A stretch of DNA of 64,000 bases from Chrysomallon squamiferum (lineage: Eukaryota > Mollusca > Gastropoda > Neomphalida > Peltospiridae). The stretch is from contig CM022673.1 of NCBI GenBank assembly GCA_012295275.1, positions 25,759,261 through 25,823,260 of the forward strand. Direction: 5' to 3'. Below are positions 28,280 through 39,700 of this stretch, piece after piece (position 1 is the first letter of the stretch; each line of letters begins with the position of its first letter). Both the position numbers and the translations under genes were made by a program. The notes beneath the pieces were generated by a model that was given only the letters and a program-made list of their open reading frames with translations, made no database searches and had not been told where the DNA came from.

Positions 28280-28515
28280 AATTGTAAGTTGTAAGAAACC
28301 TGCTATTTACATCATCGCTGTTACAGCTTCTAAAAAGTCTGAAAATTTACATGATCGCAGCTATATAACTTTAAGAAACGTGCCTATTTACATAGTCATA
28401 ATTGTAGGTTGCAAGAAGTACAGAGTATTTGCATAGTTATAATTATAGTTGTAAGAAGTACGGAGTATTTACATAGTCATAATTATAGGTTGTAAGAAGT
28501 ACTGCGTATTTTATA
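28280..28515. repeat. 41-bp minisatellite, about five decayed copies
   Basis: The phrase TAAGAAGTA-GAGTATTTACATAGTCATAATTATAG recurs with spacings of 40-41 bp (GCAAGAAGTA 28411, GTAAGAAGTA 28451 and 28492). Older copies lie to the left. Confidence 0.8.
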
Positions 28516-31464
28516 GCTTCTCAACCCATTCTGTTAAAAGTGTTAGAAACATAATTTAAGTCGTGACATTTCGAAGGATAATCTTCCTCTGCAGTCTAGG
28601 ATTTTGTATAATCTTATAGATTTCTTAATGGTTGTACGCCATAATCTTGCAATCTCTATATGACGGGAACAATGACAAGTTTTCCGTTTCATTAATGTTT
28701 TAGTACAACGTATACTCAGTTATTTCAAATGACGTTATTCAAAAATGTCGTCTATTTGTCTCTTAACGAAAACACGTAGTAACTACGTAGTTTTTCATGC
28801 AAAGGCGTTATGTTTTGTTTTGTTTTATTTATTTTATTCTGTTTTCTGTTGTTGGGATTTATTTATTTATTTATGTTTACAACCAAACCAAAATTTTTAT
28901 TATTTTATGCTGTGAGTAATCAACTTCAAAAGTCATTGAATAATTCTTTACGAGTTCTTATAAGCAAAGAGAAGATGCATTTTTCTTGGACTCATAGATT
29001 TGTTGGAATCTTTATTCGTCTTTGAATTCTGATATTGGAAAACTGATATTGTGAAATTGTGCAACTACGACTGTTAAGCTTTTCTTTTCATGATTTACTC
29101 CGCTGAAGCTGTCATTATATCTACTTTTAAAGAATGAAGTAAAGTAGGATAATTATGTAATTATTCAAATTCCCACAAACTCTGCCTGTATAAAAAAAAA
29201 AAAACTACTAAAACACAACATTTTTAATCTTTTACTTAAAGATGACTATATTTCACCCAAGGTGCCTTTGACTACTATAAAATTTACTTTAGAATATAGG
29301 TATGGTTCATTTTGTTCTTTTGTGAATAATTTGAATTTAACCATTTGTCCATCGTGCCTTGAAAGAGAAATTACAAACTTGATAGCAGATGTAAAGATCA
29401 TTCTGCAAACTCTTGGTACACAATACCTATTATTCAACATGAGAGAAAAACAAATAAAAAAAATTGAGTAATAATTTAAATACTTTTTTTTTCCCCAAAA
29501 AAAATGAAGTATAAAAATAAATAAATAGTAAGTAAAAAGTAAAATAAAAAACAAAAGAAATTTAAAAAGAAAAAATAAAATAAAATAAAATAATATATAA
29601 AAAAAAGAAATAAAATAATCGAATAAGTAAAATATATAAAATGACATGTAATAATTGTCGCCAATTTTGAAACTTCTTCGTATTACAAGCTTTGTTCAGT
29701 TTTCAGCCAATAAATTTCGTCATTGATGTCACGTGATATTCATTTTATTAACATGTCGTATAAGAAACATTCATTAACTTTTTTTTTTCTTTTGTCGTTA
29801 TTGCTAAATGCGTCGTGTTTAATTAGCAGAGAAGGTGTTAAACTGCTATTATTGATGTTGTAAGAACAGTATTATATCTCTTTTGTGTTTGCTCTGTCAC
29901 TATCGAATACTGAAATGTATTTTAGTGCAAATACTATAATGACTATAGAAATAAAGAAAACATGTTGAAAATGCTGTGGATTAATGTTGTTGTAATTATA
30001 ACACCTCCACTCATTAATAAAACTTCGCAATTAATCACACGTGTTCACTGCTGTAGCGTAATCTGTCGATTTTTTCTTTCAGTTGTCTGAAGGTTACGCG
30101 AAATTGTTTTACAAAAATTAATTAAACTCGTATATAGTCCAAATCATATTACTTGTCGACAGTACTAATACTGTGATCTGGACAGATGAATAGCAGCTTT
30201 TATCGATATTAACCTTTAGATTGTGACCTGACTTCGTTAAAATTCGTATTTACTCCCAACATATAAAATCACTCTCTAAATCATTTTTAAAATGAATAAA
30301 TAAAAAAAATAATAAAAAAAAAATAATAAAATAAATATAATAAAAATATAATAAGTATAAAATAAATGAAATATATAAAAAAGTAGTAGTAGTAGTAGTA
30401 GTAGTAGTAATAATAATAATAATAATAATAGCGCGCATAATTTAATAGTATGCACAAGCTTTATTTTTTTTTGTACCGTTTTGTAACCAACTGAAAATTA
30501 GATAAATAAATTACCAATTATTCAGTGTTTATAACACCGTGAAAATATAATCCACCATCGAAAGGCAAAACAAGAAATGAAAAAGCTTTAACACGAAATT
30601 TCTACGAAGCTGAACAACATTTACAAAATAAAATAAAGAAAAAAAAACTATTGCGCCTTTTGACTTCCTCTTCCTAATGATTTCCAGTAAAAACCAAATT
30701 TAATTTTAAATCCATAAATATTATGATTAAAAAAATAATAATAAAAAGAAGCTAACAAAACTACAAACAAACAAAAAATTTAATGCCAGGAGTGGAAATT
30801 TTTTAAAAATTTTATTGTAAAAAAAAAAAATAATAATAATAATAAAATAAATAAAACATCATTGTAACAAAATTCAGGGGCGTTTCTGCAGAGTTATCTG
30901 TTTTTGAGTTCATTACTTGAGTCAGCTTGTGCTCAACTTCCAAACTTTTACCACAGTAAATGATCACATTTTTTAGGTGAGACTGGTTATAATAGGAAAT
31001 TTGGGGCCCTTAAGGATGAAGGGTCCAAATATCATAACATCTGAAGGGAGTTGTAACACACTTACTTACAACTGAATACCTCAAACAAAAATGTTTGGAT
31101 TATTAAACTTTAACCAAGAATTAAAGAAAAAATGTAAACTTAGAAATAAAATAAAATACAAGGGTGAACAAGGAAGAGAAAGGACTGTTAAAAAATGTGA
31201 TACTTTTATTTACTAGAGAAACAAAATAGTTTGTCCAAATTAGATAACTAAATGGACTCTTTGAATATCAATGTTTTTTATATAATTTTTTTATATTATG
31301 AATTCCAAAATAGAAAGTATGCAAATATAGAACATTGTGTTTAATTTTAATAATGATTTATTAGTTCTGATATGAACAATTTCTTTTTTTTTTTTTTTTC
31401 TTTTTTTTTCTTTTGGATAATAGCTGAGAAACAAAACAAAAATAATTACAATTTTATATCTGTA

Positions 31465-31640
31465 AAAAAGGATCAATCGTGGGTTATAAATGCCATGTTT
31501 ATTACTAATTGTAATTAGAAAATGATCAGATCTGGAAAACATATCACGATTTTTATTATTAACCAGAATTCAAAAAGGATCAGTTTGTGGGTGTTAAATA
31601 CCATGTTTATTTTTGATCAGAACTAACAATAGTTTCACTT
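31465..31640. repeat. Two-copy direct repeat, unit about 115 bp
   Basis: GGATCAATCGTGGGTTATAAATGCC and GGATCAGTTTGTGGGTGTTAAATACC, each followed by ATGTTTATT and a GATCAGA word, form a decayed duplication. Confidence 0.6.
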
Positions 31641-32344
31641 CTAAAAACCACACATTCAGATGTCAAATAATTTAGATATTTCTTCTTATATATATATATA
31701 TAAATAAATAAAACAGCTAATTGGGTTATAATTGATCTCAGCATAATCTACAAGATATACAGCTTTTGTTTCTGACATTAGAAATGTCTATGTGAATTTT
31801 CTTTGACAAACCATATTTTGCATATCTTATGGTAAATATATTTGAAAAAAGACCTGAAATGATCATAAATGTATTTCAAATGAAGTTGTGAAAAAAATAA
31901 AGCATACAGTGAAAAGATCATTAAGTGTAAAGATACTCATAAAACAGATTATTAAAATTTTAATGTAACAGAAAAGTAAGATATTGTCTCAGAGTATTAG
32001 ATGGCCCCATCAAAACATATATATGTATGTGTGAATGTTTGTAATTATAAACATATACATACGTACATAATTATATAGTCATCTAACAGATAAATACTGG
32101 TGTTAACATATTTATTTCTGCAGGCTAAACTTAAATAAAAATCCTAAAACTCAGAATATATTAATTTATTTTTAACTGATATTAATCAATAAAAATAATA
32201 ATAATTTAAAAATAATTTATTAAACCAAAAATATTCTGAAATTATTGTTAAGCAAATGACCACAAAATCAAATGATTTGTTTAAAGATATTTTTTTTTTT
32301 CTAACTTTCAACTCATAAAATTTTAAAGATGAAAATAGAATAAT

Positions 32345-32715
32345 CAAACAACCATTATCAAGTAGTTTATTAGCCATACCAATCCTTTTTCTTTCCCTTA
32401 TTTAGATGTAACAAAACATCAAGACAATAAATTGTTTAAAATAAAATAAATAATGAAACAACCATTATCAAGTAGATTATTAACCACCTCACCCTATTTA
32501 TCTCCCTTGTTTAAATGTAACAAAAGATCAAGATTATATTCTTAAGACTAAAATAATAAAAAAAATAATAATGAAACACCAGTTTATTGATTATAACAAC
32601 CTAGTTCTCTCCCTTATTTAAATGTAACAAAATGACGAAGTTTATAAAATGTTTAAAAATTAAAATAAATTAAATAATGAAAACACCATTGTGAAGGCAG
32701 TCTATTAAACATGCC
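32345..32715. repeat. Tandem repeat of about 110 bp, four copies, 3' of ABITRAM
   Basis: The anchors CAACCATTATCAAGTAG (32349 and 32459, degenerate after that) and TTAAATGTAACAAAA (about 32401, 32511 and 32617) recur at 105-118 bp. The array lies downstream of the ABITRAM stop. Confidence 0.85.
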
Positions 32716-32980
32716 ATTCTTTGTCAGTTTCTTGTTCACTGAATTGTCTGGTCCTTTTTGCTGATGGTTAAAGATCCTGATGGATTTCTACACATTTCTG
32801 CTTGTAACTGAAACTGTCAACTTTGCTGTTGCTGCTGCTGGGATTGGTCAATGAAAAAACCTCACTGATGACTGGGAAGTAAGTTTCTTCTCCTACAAAT
32901 CACAGTCTTCCTCCAGTATTCAAAAGGAGTACATACTCCTCCACACACAGCCTGATACTAACCAATCTCTGTAATGAACA
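32716..32980 (-). other. Possible non-coding exon or distal 3' UTR of ABITRAM
   Basis: Less AT-rich than its surroundings. Read on the minus strand, it is preceded by a good acceptor (TTTCTGTTCATTACAG, about 32968-32983). All three frames contain early stops, so it is not protein-coding. It may be a spliced 3' UTR exon. Confidence 0.3.
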
Positions 32981-33350
32981 GAAATCTATTTTAAATAACA
33001 TAATCAAACTCTCTTTAAACAATCATAATATATACATTTTTCATTTTTAAATAAACATGTATCTTAGTCAACAATATAGAATCAAGTTATTTTAAAGCAG
33101 TCATTCCCAAAATGTGATATACTGTTTTTATTATAGATATGTATAAAGCCAATCTAATTTTTAATAATTCAAAAAAAATAAAACAAAGACACAAACCAAA
33201 TATATAAAACAAAATTACAAATTCTCTCTTCCAGAAATAAAAATAGATTAAAACAAATTATCTATCAAGTATTTCACAAAGAAAATTATCATAAAATACA
33301 CTAATATCAAACGATTTGAGAACATTAATTTTTTACATTATAAATTACTG

Positions 33351-35258
33351 TTAAACTTCTGATTTCGGACTTGTTGGTGTTGTTGTTGCTGTTGCTGTTG
33401 TTGTTGTTTTACGTTGATGTATTGCTGCCTGGTATTCATCTTCAGACAGAAGTTTTGACATTTCTCGCTCATAATCATGCAACACAGGAAGAACAATTGC
33501 TATATAGCCTTCAGTCAATGGCTGTGAAAAGAATTAATTTAATAATGAATAATAATCACATTTTGTTTGAAATTCAAGATCTTATTATTTTTCTTAAATA
33601 AAAATAGATTATGGTATCCAAAAAAAAAAAAAAAATATATACATATTTATAAAATATAAATAAGTAAGTAAGTAAATAAAAATATATATATATATATATA
33701 TAATATTAAAAGAATAAATAAATGAAAAAAGAAGCAATGATGATCATAATGATGATAATGGTAATAATAATAATGCGAGTACATTTAATACAGTTGAAAT
33801 ATCTGGAACTCATACAAAATAATGTTCATCTTATTTTTTTTGGAGAAAGTTTATCTACAAAAACAAGTGCTGTGTTTTAAATTATAAATAATAATAAAAA
33901 TAATGATGTTAATAATATTAATAATAATAATAATGCTTTCAGTCTAATATTTTGCCAGACTGTTTACGATACAAATAACATGCTGTAACAGAAGTCAACC
34001 TACTTTCTCTATGAGTAGATTTGGATTCTGAACAAGATTTTCATTGACCTCAATTAACTGACCTCGCATGCAGCTGTACATCGTATACTCAAGTCCATTG
34101 TCACAGGTCACAATGCAAAGAGGAGATTTAGGCTTCAGCCATTGAGCGCCCTAAAAAAAAAAAAAAAATTATAAAATATCAAGTTTATTTGAGGATGCTA
34201 CCATAAAACTGACTTTCATAACTCTGAACCAATATTGTTAATTTTGTCATTTTTTTTATTAATAACACAGTGTTCATTAGATATTCAGCTCATCAGATTA
34301 TAAAAATGAACAACAGTTATTGCAAATTTGCCCGGTGAGCTCATAGTATGGGTGCCTGTTTGTGCCAGAGCTGAAAGGGTAGATATCTTTATCTATTTTA
34401 AATTTATGCTCACTACGAAATACCTGAAATTGCACACACAAATTAATATGGTTTATTTAAATTTTTGGCACCATCAAACATTAATGTTTAAGTGAAACTA
34501 CATATACAGAGAACACATTTAAGGTTGTAATGATGTCTTCTTGTCTTACCCTCTTTGATTTTCCTGTAACTTTATTTTCTAGTCTGTTCATTTCACTAGT
34601 AACTTGAAAATTAACTTTTTCAATTCTTGTCTTGAATATTGGATGACTTGGTGCAACAGTTATAATGCATATTCTAAAAATAAAAATAAAAGTTTTGGTT
34701 AAGTTGATAAATAATAATAATACTTAAAAAAAAACATTAATTTAAAAATAAAAATAAAAAATAAATAATAATAATAATAATAATAATAAATACTAACCTG
34801 TTGGAATGTGACAATATACACTGATCTTCTTCAGTTTTATAATTGTTATCTGAAATAATAATAATAATAATAATAATATATAATAATAATAATAATGAAT
34901 TAAAAATATGTAATATCATATATGTAAGTAAAAAATAATTCTGATATCTTATTCAGAATATGGCAAATAATTTTTTATCCAGCAGTCCAGTCGAATCAAT
35001 GTAGCCTTATAGTATTTTGTTGTAGGACTCAGTAACTGCCTCCTTTGATTGATTTAGTCATTTACTAGTCTATCTAAATAGTAATAGTTGCATTATTCAG
35101 TTTACTGTTTGTACTTTTCCTTCTGACTTACCGATGCGATAGCGACATGTGAAATATCTGTCCACAACAGACAGCTGTTTACCAGATGGCAAAGAACGAT
35201 TTTTTTGTGGATCATGGTCATTCTTCGAATTATTTTCGACATCAGCGTGTGCTGCCAT
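33351..35258 (-). CDS. ABITRAM: ABITRAM (FAM206A/Simiate), five exons
   Basis: Minus-strand exons 35258-35132, 34849-34798, 34673-34550, 34150-34004 and 33521-33351, with phases 1, 2, 0, 0, encode 206 aa (human about 181). All junctions are GT-AG. Conserved blocks in order are LSVVDRYFTCRYRIG, EEDQCILSHSNRICIIT, NRLENKVTGKSKRGAQW, LEYTMYSCMRGQLIEVNENL and LTEGYIAIVLP. The family is a small protein of the glycine-cleavage-H-like fold, reported to bind actin and sit in nuclear speckles in mouse. The start at 35258 is preferred over an in-frame ATG at 35324 because a TATAAAG at 35344-35338 would put transcription start near 35310, and family N-termini are short. The C-terminus carries a Thr-rich tail encoded by an ACA repeat. 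Confidence 0.93.
33372..33410 (-). repeat. Coding (ACA)n repeat, Thr/Ala tail of ABITRAM
   Basis: After HQRK, a run of ACA and GCA codons gives TTTTATATTTTPT before the stop. The human protein ends with a shorter TTAT-type tail. Confidence 0.85.
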
Positions 35259-35337
35259 TGTTTTCAAAGTATGTTTACTGCCCGGTAAATAATAAACACA
35301 TGGACTATAGACCACCGGTGTCATGTGAAATTGTTCA

Positions 35338-35344
35338 CTTTATA
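35338..35344 (-). promoter_or_regulatory. Candidate TATA box for ABITRAM (TATAAAG)
   Basis: 80 bp upstream of the chosen ATG on the minus strand. It predicts a short leader of about 50 nt. Confidence 0.4.
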
Positions 35345-35569
35345 GTATAACGCATAGATAGGAATTCTCGCAAAACCTTGCAGAGTTATTATTCTGTTGT
35401 AGTTTGTTGTTGTCTTTTTTTACTGATTAAATTGTAAAACAGTTCAAAAATTTATTTTAATTACTGAATTTAAAAAACAAACAAAAACAGAGAAACAACA
35501 AATTTTCAAATTATATTTGAAATGTTTAAAAGTACTGGATTATCAGATTTATTAATTTTAGAAATGTTA

Positions 35570-35615
<46 letters not shown>

Positions 35616-35961
35616 ACTTAACTCGTAACAGTACATATATATATTATTATTATTATTATTATTGTCATATATTATTATTATTATTATTATTACATGTATT
35701 ACTAAAAGTAATACGAGCAAAATACATGTATGGCTAATTTTACGACAATCATGCGCAGTATTGCAGCTGCGAGTATTATTGAACAGCTAGTAATTTCACA
35801 CGACACCGGCAAAATAATATAACAAAGTTTATTTGACTTTATTTTCCTTGTCAGAAACAGAATAACAAATAACAAATGTACTGTTACGAGTTAAGTAAAA
35901 TGAAATAAATAACATGCAAGATATTGTTATATTTCTAAATGCGAACCGTGCAGTGAAATGA

Positions 35962-36011
<50 letters not shown>

Positions 36012-36278
36012 AAATATTTATTTATAGAAATATAGTAATTAGATTATAATGGGTTCTTAACAGTGTAAACAGTAAAGGGTTTGGTTGTGCTTACATATTT
36101 AAGAATGTAATAATAATTTTATTTTCGTTTTAATATATTATAGTGTGTATTTGTGTATTCCAAAAATAAATATTATTATAATATTTTTTAAAATTTTTAA
36201 AATTTAAGAATTAAGAAATAAATACATAAATAAACCAGCTGCGAATGAGTGACCTGATTGACACACATGAAATAATTA

Positions 36279-36324
<46 letters not shown>

Positions 36325-36449
36325 GAATAAAAAAAATTAAAAAAACTTTCGCACTTTTCAAACCTATTTGTTTTTGAAAATAATAACTGGGTGTAACTAA
36401 TCTAAGGTTTAATGGAGCAAAAAGCCTTATTTTATTAAACATGGTCACG

Positions 36450-36492
<43 letters not shown>

Positions 36493-36698
36493 TAGTTCCA
36501 TAAAATATAAAATGCTCCTGAAAACTCTCTTTCATTTAATACTTTTACGAGTAATTACAATAAATAAAAAATAAAGAAGATAGGCAGAAAAAAAATAATT
36601 GGCGAAACGAAAACAACTTCGATATACATTTTAACCCAACTCCGCTTTAAATATCGAGCTGCTGCCTGCATTAAATTATCTAAATAAGCTAACCTCCT
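35345..36698. other. Intergenic spacer between divergent ABITRAM and LIN9
   Basis: 1.5 kb separates the two start codons. It is dominated by (TA)n (about 35572-35612), (ATT)n (35641-35692, 35962-36009, 36450-36493) and (AAT)n (36279-36324) arrays. The two genes are transcribed away from each other. Confidence 0.8.
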
Positions 36699-36716
36699 TA
36701 TAAGGTTTATGACGTA
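36699..36716 (+). promoter_or_regulatory. Candidate core promoter of LIN9
   Basis: TATAAGG (36699-36705) is followed by a CRE half-site TGACGTA (36710-36716), about 50 bp before the ATG. The start codon sits in an AAAATGGCGGC context resembling a YY1 site. Confidence 0.35.
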
Positions 36717-36754
36717 TTACGGTGATACCCTTTTGAGAATGAGGCGCCACCAAA

Positions 36755-39700
36755 ATGGCGGCAGAAGAAAGTGTTGAAAGTAAGGTTTTATGAACCCCTT
36801 TAATACATTCGCACGTACGTCATAAAAATTTTATAGTTTGGTCGAGTCAAAGGCACGTTCAAGCAGTTATGCATTAAACTGCTTTCTGTATAGTTTTTAT
36901 TTTAAAATTAAAATCGTTATTTCCAATGATTATGGAAACGCTTTTAATAATATAATAATATTTACTCCATGAATTCTTCATTTCGCGACATTTGTTTGAC
37001 TATTTGTAATTATTATTTTCATTATTTATCGTTCACGTAAGATTTACAATTTTGGGGTTACCTAACAACAAAATACAATTTTTATAACTTGTTTTTTAAG
37101 TCATAAAGCTCATTCAAACTGAGGCAACGAAGTGAAGGATGTGTGGATTTGGTGAAGTTGTTAATAATATTTTCCGTAACAAACGATTAAAATTTTGGAG
37201 ATAATAAATAAAATTATCAGAATTAACTTAATTGATTACTAAACTTAAGCAAACTTGTAATTCATATTTTTGTCATCTGTTGTATTTGTATTAATTTGAT
37301 TTGAAATTTAATTATTGATTTGTTAAATTACAGATTCAGCCAAGGCTCTTGTAACTATGAAGGAAGGTATGTACATGCAAATCTTGAAGTGACCAAATAT
37401 TTGGAAGTAATGTTAATATCTTATATTAAACTCTTATTACTTTAAATCACTGTAAAAATAAATGCTAATAAATCTTCAGAGGGTGAAAATGGGAACTTCC
37501 TGATAATGATATAGATCATTCTGACAAGTGAAAATGTATAAAGAAAATATTAAGTCATAAAACCTTACAGAATTGTAAAATGTAATACAGAGAGTAAATT
37601 AATTTTTTTTAATGACAAATCATGAACAATTTGAGGAATAAAGAAATAGAAATATATTTTGTAAATGATTATATAATATAAAATAATAAAAAAAATTATG
37701 TTGCAGGAAAGGGAAATTCCTTCAGCACACCACCAAGAAGAGGAAATGTAAGTACACCAATGTATTTACAGGTATTTAAACAAAACATTAGTGATGAGAA
37801 ATTACATTTTTCACAATAGGTTAGTCTACAGGTAAAAAACAGTTTTTTAGAACATAATTAAAATAGTTATTATTGAATATTTAATCTGTACTAAAGTAGA
37901 GGTTCTTATTTTAAAAGAGTTTTTGAAGAACACATGAAACTTCAAAGATGTTTTGAAGTTTTCTGTTTTCTGTTTTGTAGCCAGAGAGAATCAGAAGAAA
38001 GAATCAGAAATATTTCAACGAAGAAGAGGACACAAATTTTTCTCCTATAAAAAATGTTGATAAGTCCTCAAAGTTGCTGTCAGGTGTAAGTATTATAAAA
38101 ATGAAGTTTAGAATTTAAAACTTTATTAAACTCAAAATGAACAGAAAATATTTATAAACACATGAATAAATTATGTTCACAGTTTGTATTATGACAGATG
38201 TGAAATTTTTTATTTTTTATTTTTTAAGAATTATAAATGCTTCTTGCCAAAACTGTGATCAGAGAAAATCTTTCATGTAGTGGTACCATAAATGCTTGAA
38301 CTGGTGTTCTAAAATGGTGTAGATTTTTAGAAATTAATTTGATGGCATTAAAATTTTCATGGGTTAGTTTTTAAAATTATTTTTATATTTATTATTTATA
38401 ATAATTATATTTTATTCATTGTTTCATGGTTTGTGTTACGAGGTAGTGTATCATTACATGAGGTGTTGATAATTTGCAGACGTCGCGGGTTCGGAAGAAA
38501 ACGCCCAAAGCCTACCCAGAGGATGACGACAAATTGTACTCACCCTCCAAGTCTCCCAGGAAGTCAAAGGCTTCATTCTCTGTTCCTGTATGTACATCAA
38601 TTGTGTCTGTTTTCCTTAGACATATTTTTCTATGATAGATAAATAGTCTTTGTTTTCATTTTTTTCACATTTTTTTTTTTAAAAGATACATAATATTGAA
38701 AAGAGTTTTATAAAATTAAAAGTGGCAAGTGTCAGGTTTGTTAGTTCAGTTTGTTTTTATCTGTCTTTTTCCCATACTTATTTAAATATGCTGATATTTG
38801 CATTAACAAACCCTTTTTATATTTTAGAAGTTATGTGAGTAATATTTGTATTTGTGAATTATTTAAAATATTAAATTTAACTGAGAATGGAAAAATATTT
38901 AATTTCTTGAATTATTTAAAATTAAATTCTGAGAATGGAAATTGTTAAAAGAGTTAAAATGTTGTCTTAACAATACATGCTGCGTTAAATGAAATCAGTT
39001 ATCTAATTTATTTTATTTTGTTTGGTTTATCAGTCGTATACCAAATCAGCTCTGTCAACCCTGGACAAACGATTAGCACAGTCTGTGGGAGTTCGACTTC
39101 GTAATCTACTGAAATTACCAAAAGCACACAAATGGGTCTGTTACGAGTGGTTCTATTCAAATATCGATGCGTAAGTAAAAACTAAATGAGTTTATAATTC
39201 TTGACAGAGGGTATAGAGTTTCATAAAAATGAGATTTATTTTTTATGTAAATCTGCGGTTTTTTGAATGTTAAAAAATAAGATAACATACAGTAAAAGAA
39301 ATAAATGACAAAAAGTTCAGAATTGCTGAAAGTGTTTAAGGTAGATATTTATATATTTTCTTGACAGTTTCTTCTGGTATACATATACAGTAGTTTCTAT
39401 TTTTAACAGTATTATTTTATTTCTTTAATTTTAATTTTCATTATTGTTACATAAATCACCAAATGTCATTCTGAATTGCTGAAAGAGTTTCAAACAGATA
39501 TTTAGCTTCTTTTCTTCTTCATTTTTTTTTTCTGATTTTATTTTTCCTTTCTAAGCTTGATATTTTCTTGTAGTATACCTATATATTAGTTTCTGTTTTG
39601 AACAGTATTATTATTTTTTATTTTTTTTAATAATTTGTTTTCCAGCCCACTGTTTCTTGGACAGAACGATTTCTCTAATTGCGTAAAAGAATCATTTCCT

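Larger units (their letters stand above)
26589..33126. other. Intergenic, no gene recognised
   Basis: AT-rich DNA between the myostatin-like gene and ABITRAM. It includes (ATT)n/(TTTA)n tracts (27468-27540), poly-A (27642-27672), (AGT)n-(AAT)n (30384-30430), a 41-bp minisatellite, a 110-bp tandem repeat and a small hairpin (about 30999-31031). A 69-80 codon ORF near 29220-29471 has no known relative. Confidence 0.45.

Noticed and set aside
35259-35324. Upstream in-frame ATG for ABITRAM adding 22 residues
   Set aside because: The TATA box at 35344-35338 would place transcription start inside this extension, and family members have short N-termini.
36981-36990. TTTCGCGA as an E2F site controlling LIN9
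   Set aside because: It is one base off consensus and lies in intron 1. A single weak match is not enough.
38433-38642. 69-codon ORF overlapping LIN9 exon 5
   Set aside because: It is a different frame over a genuine LIN9 exon (38480-38587).
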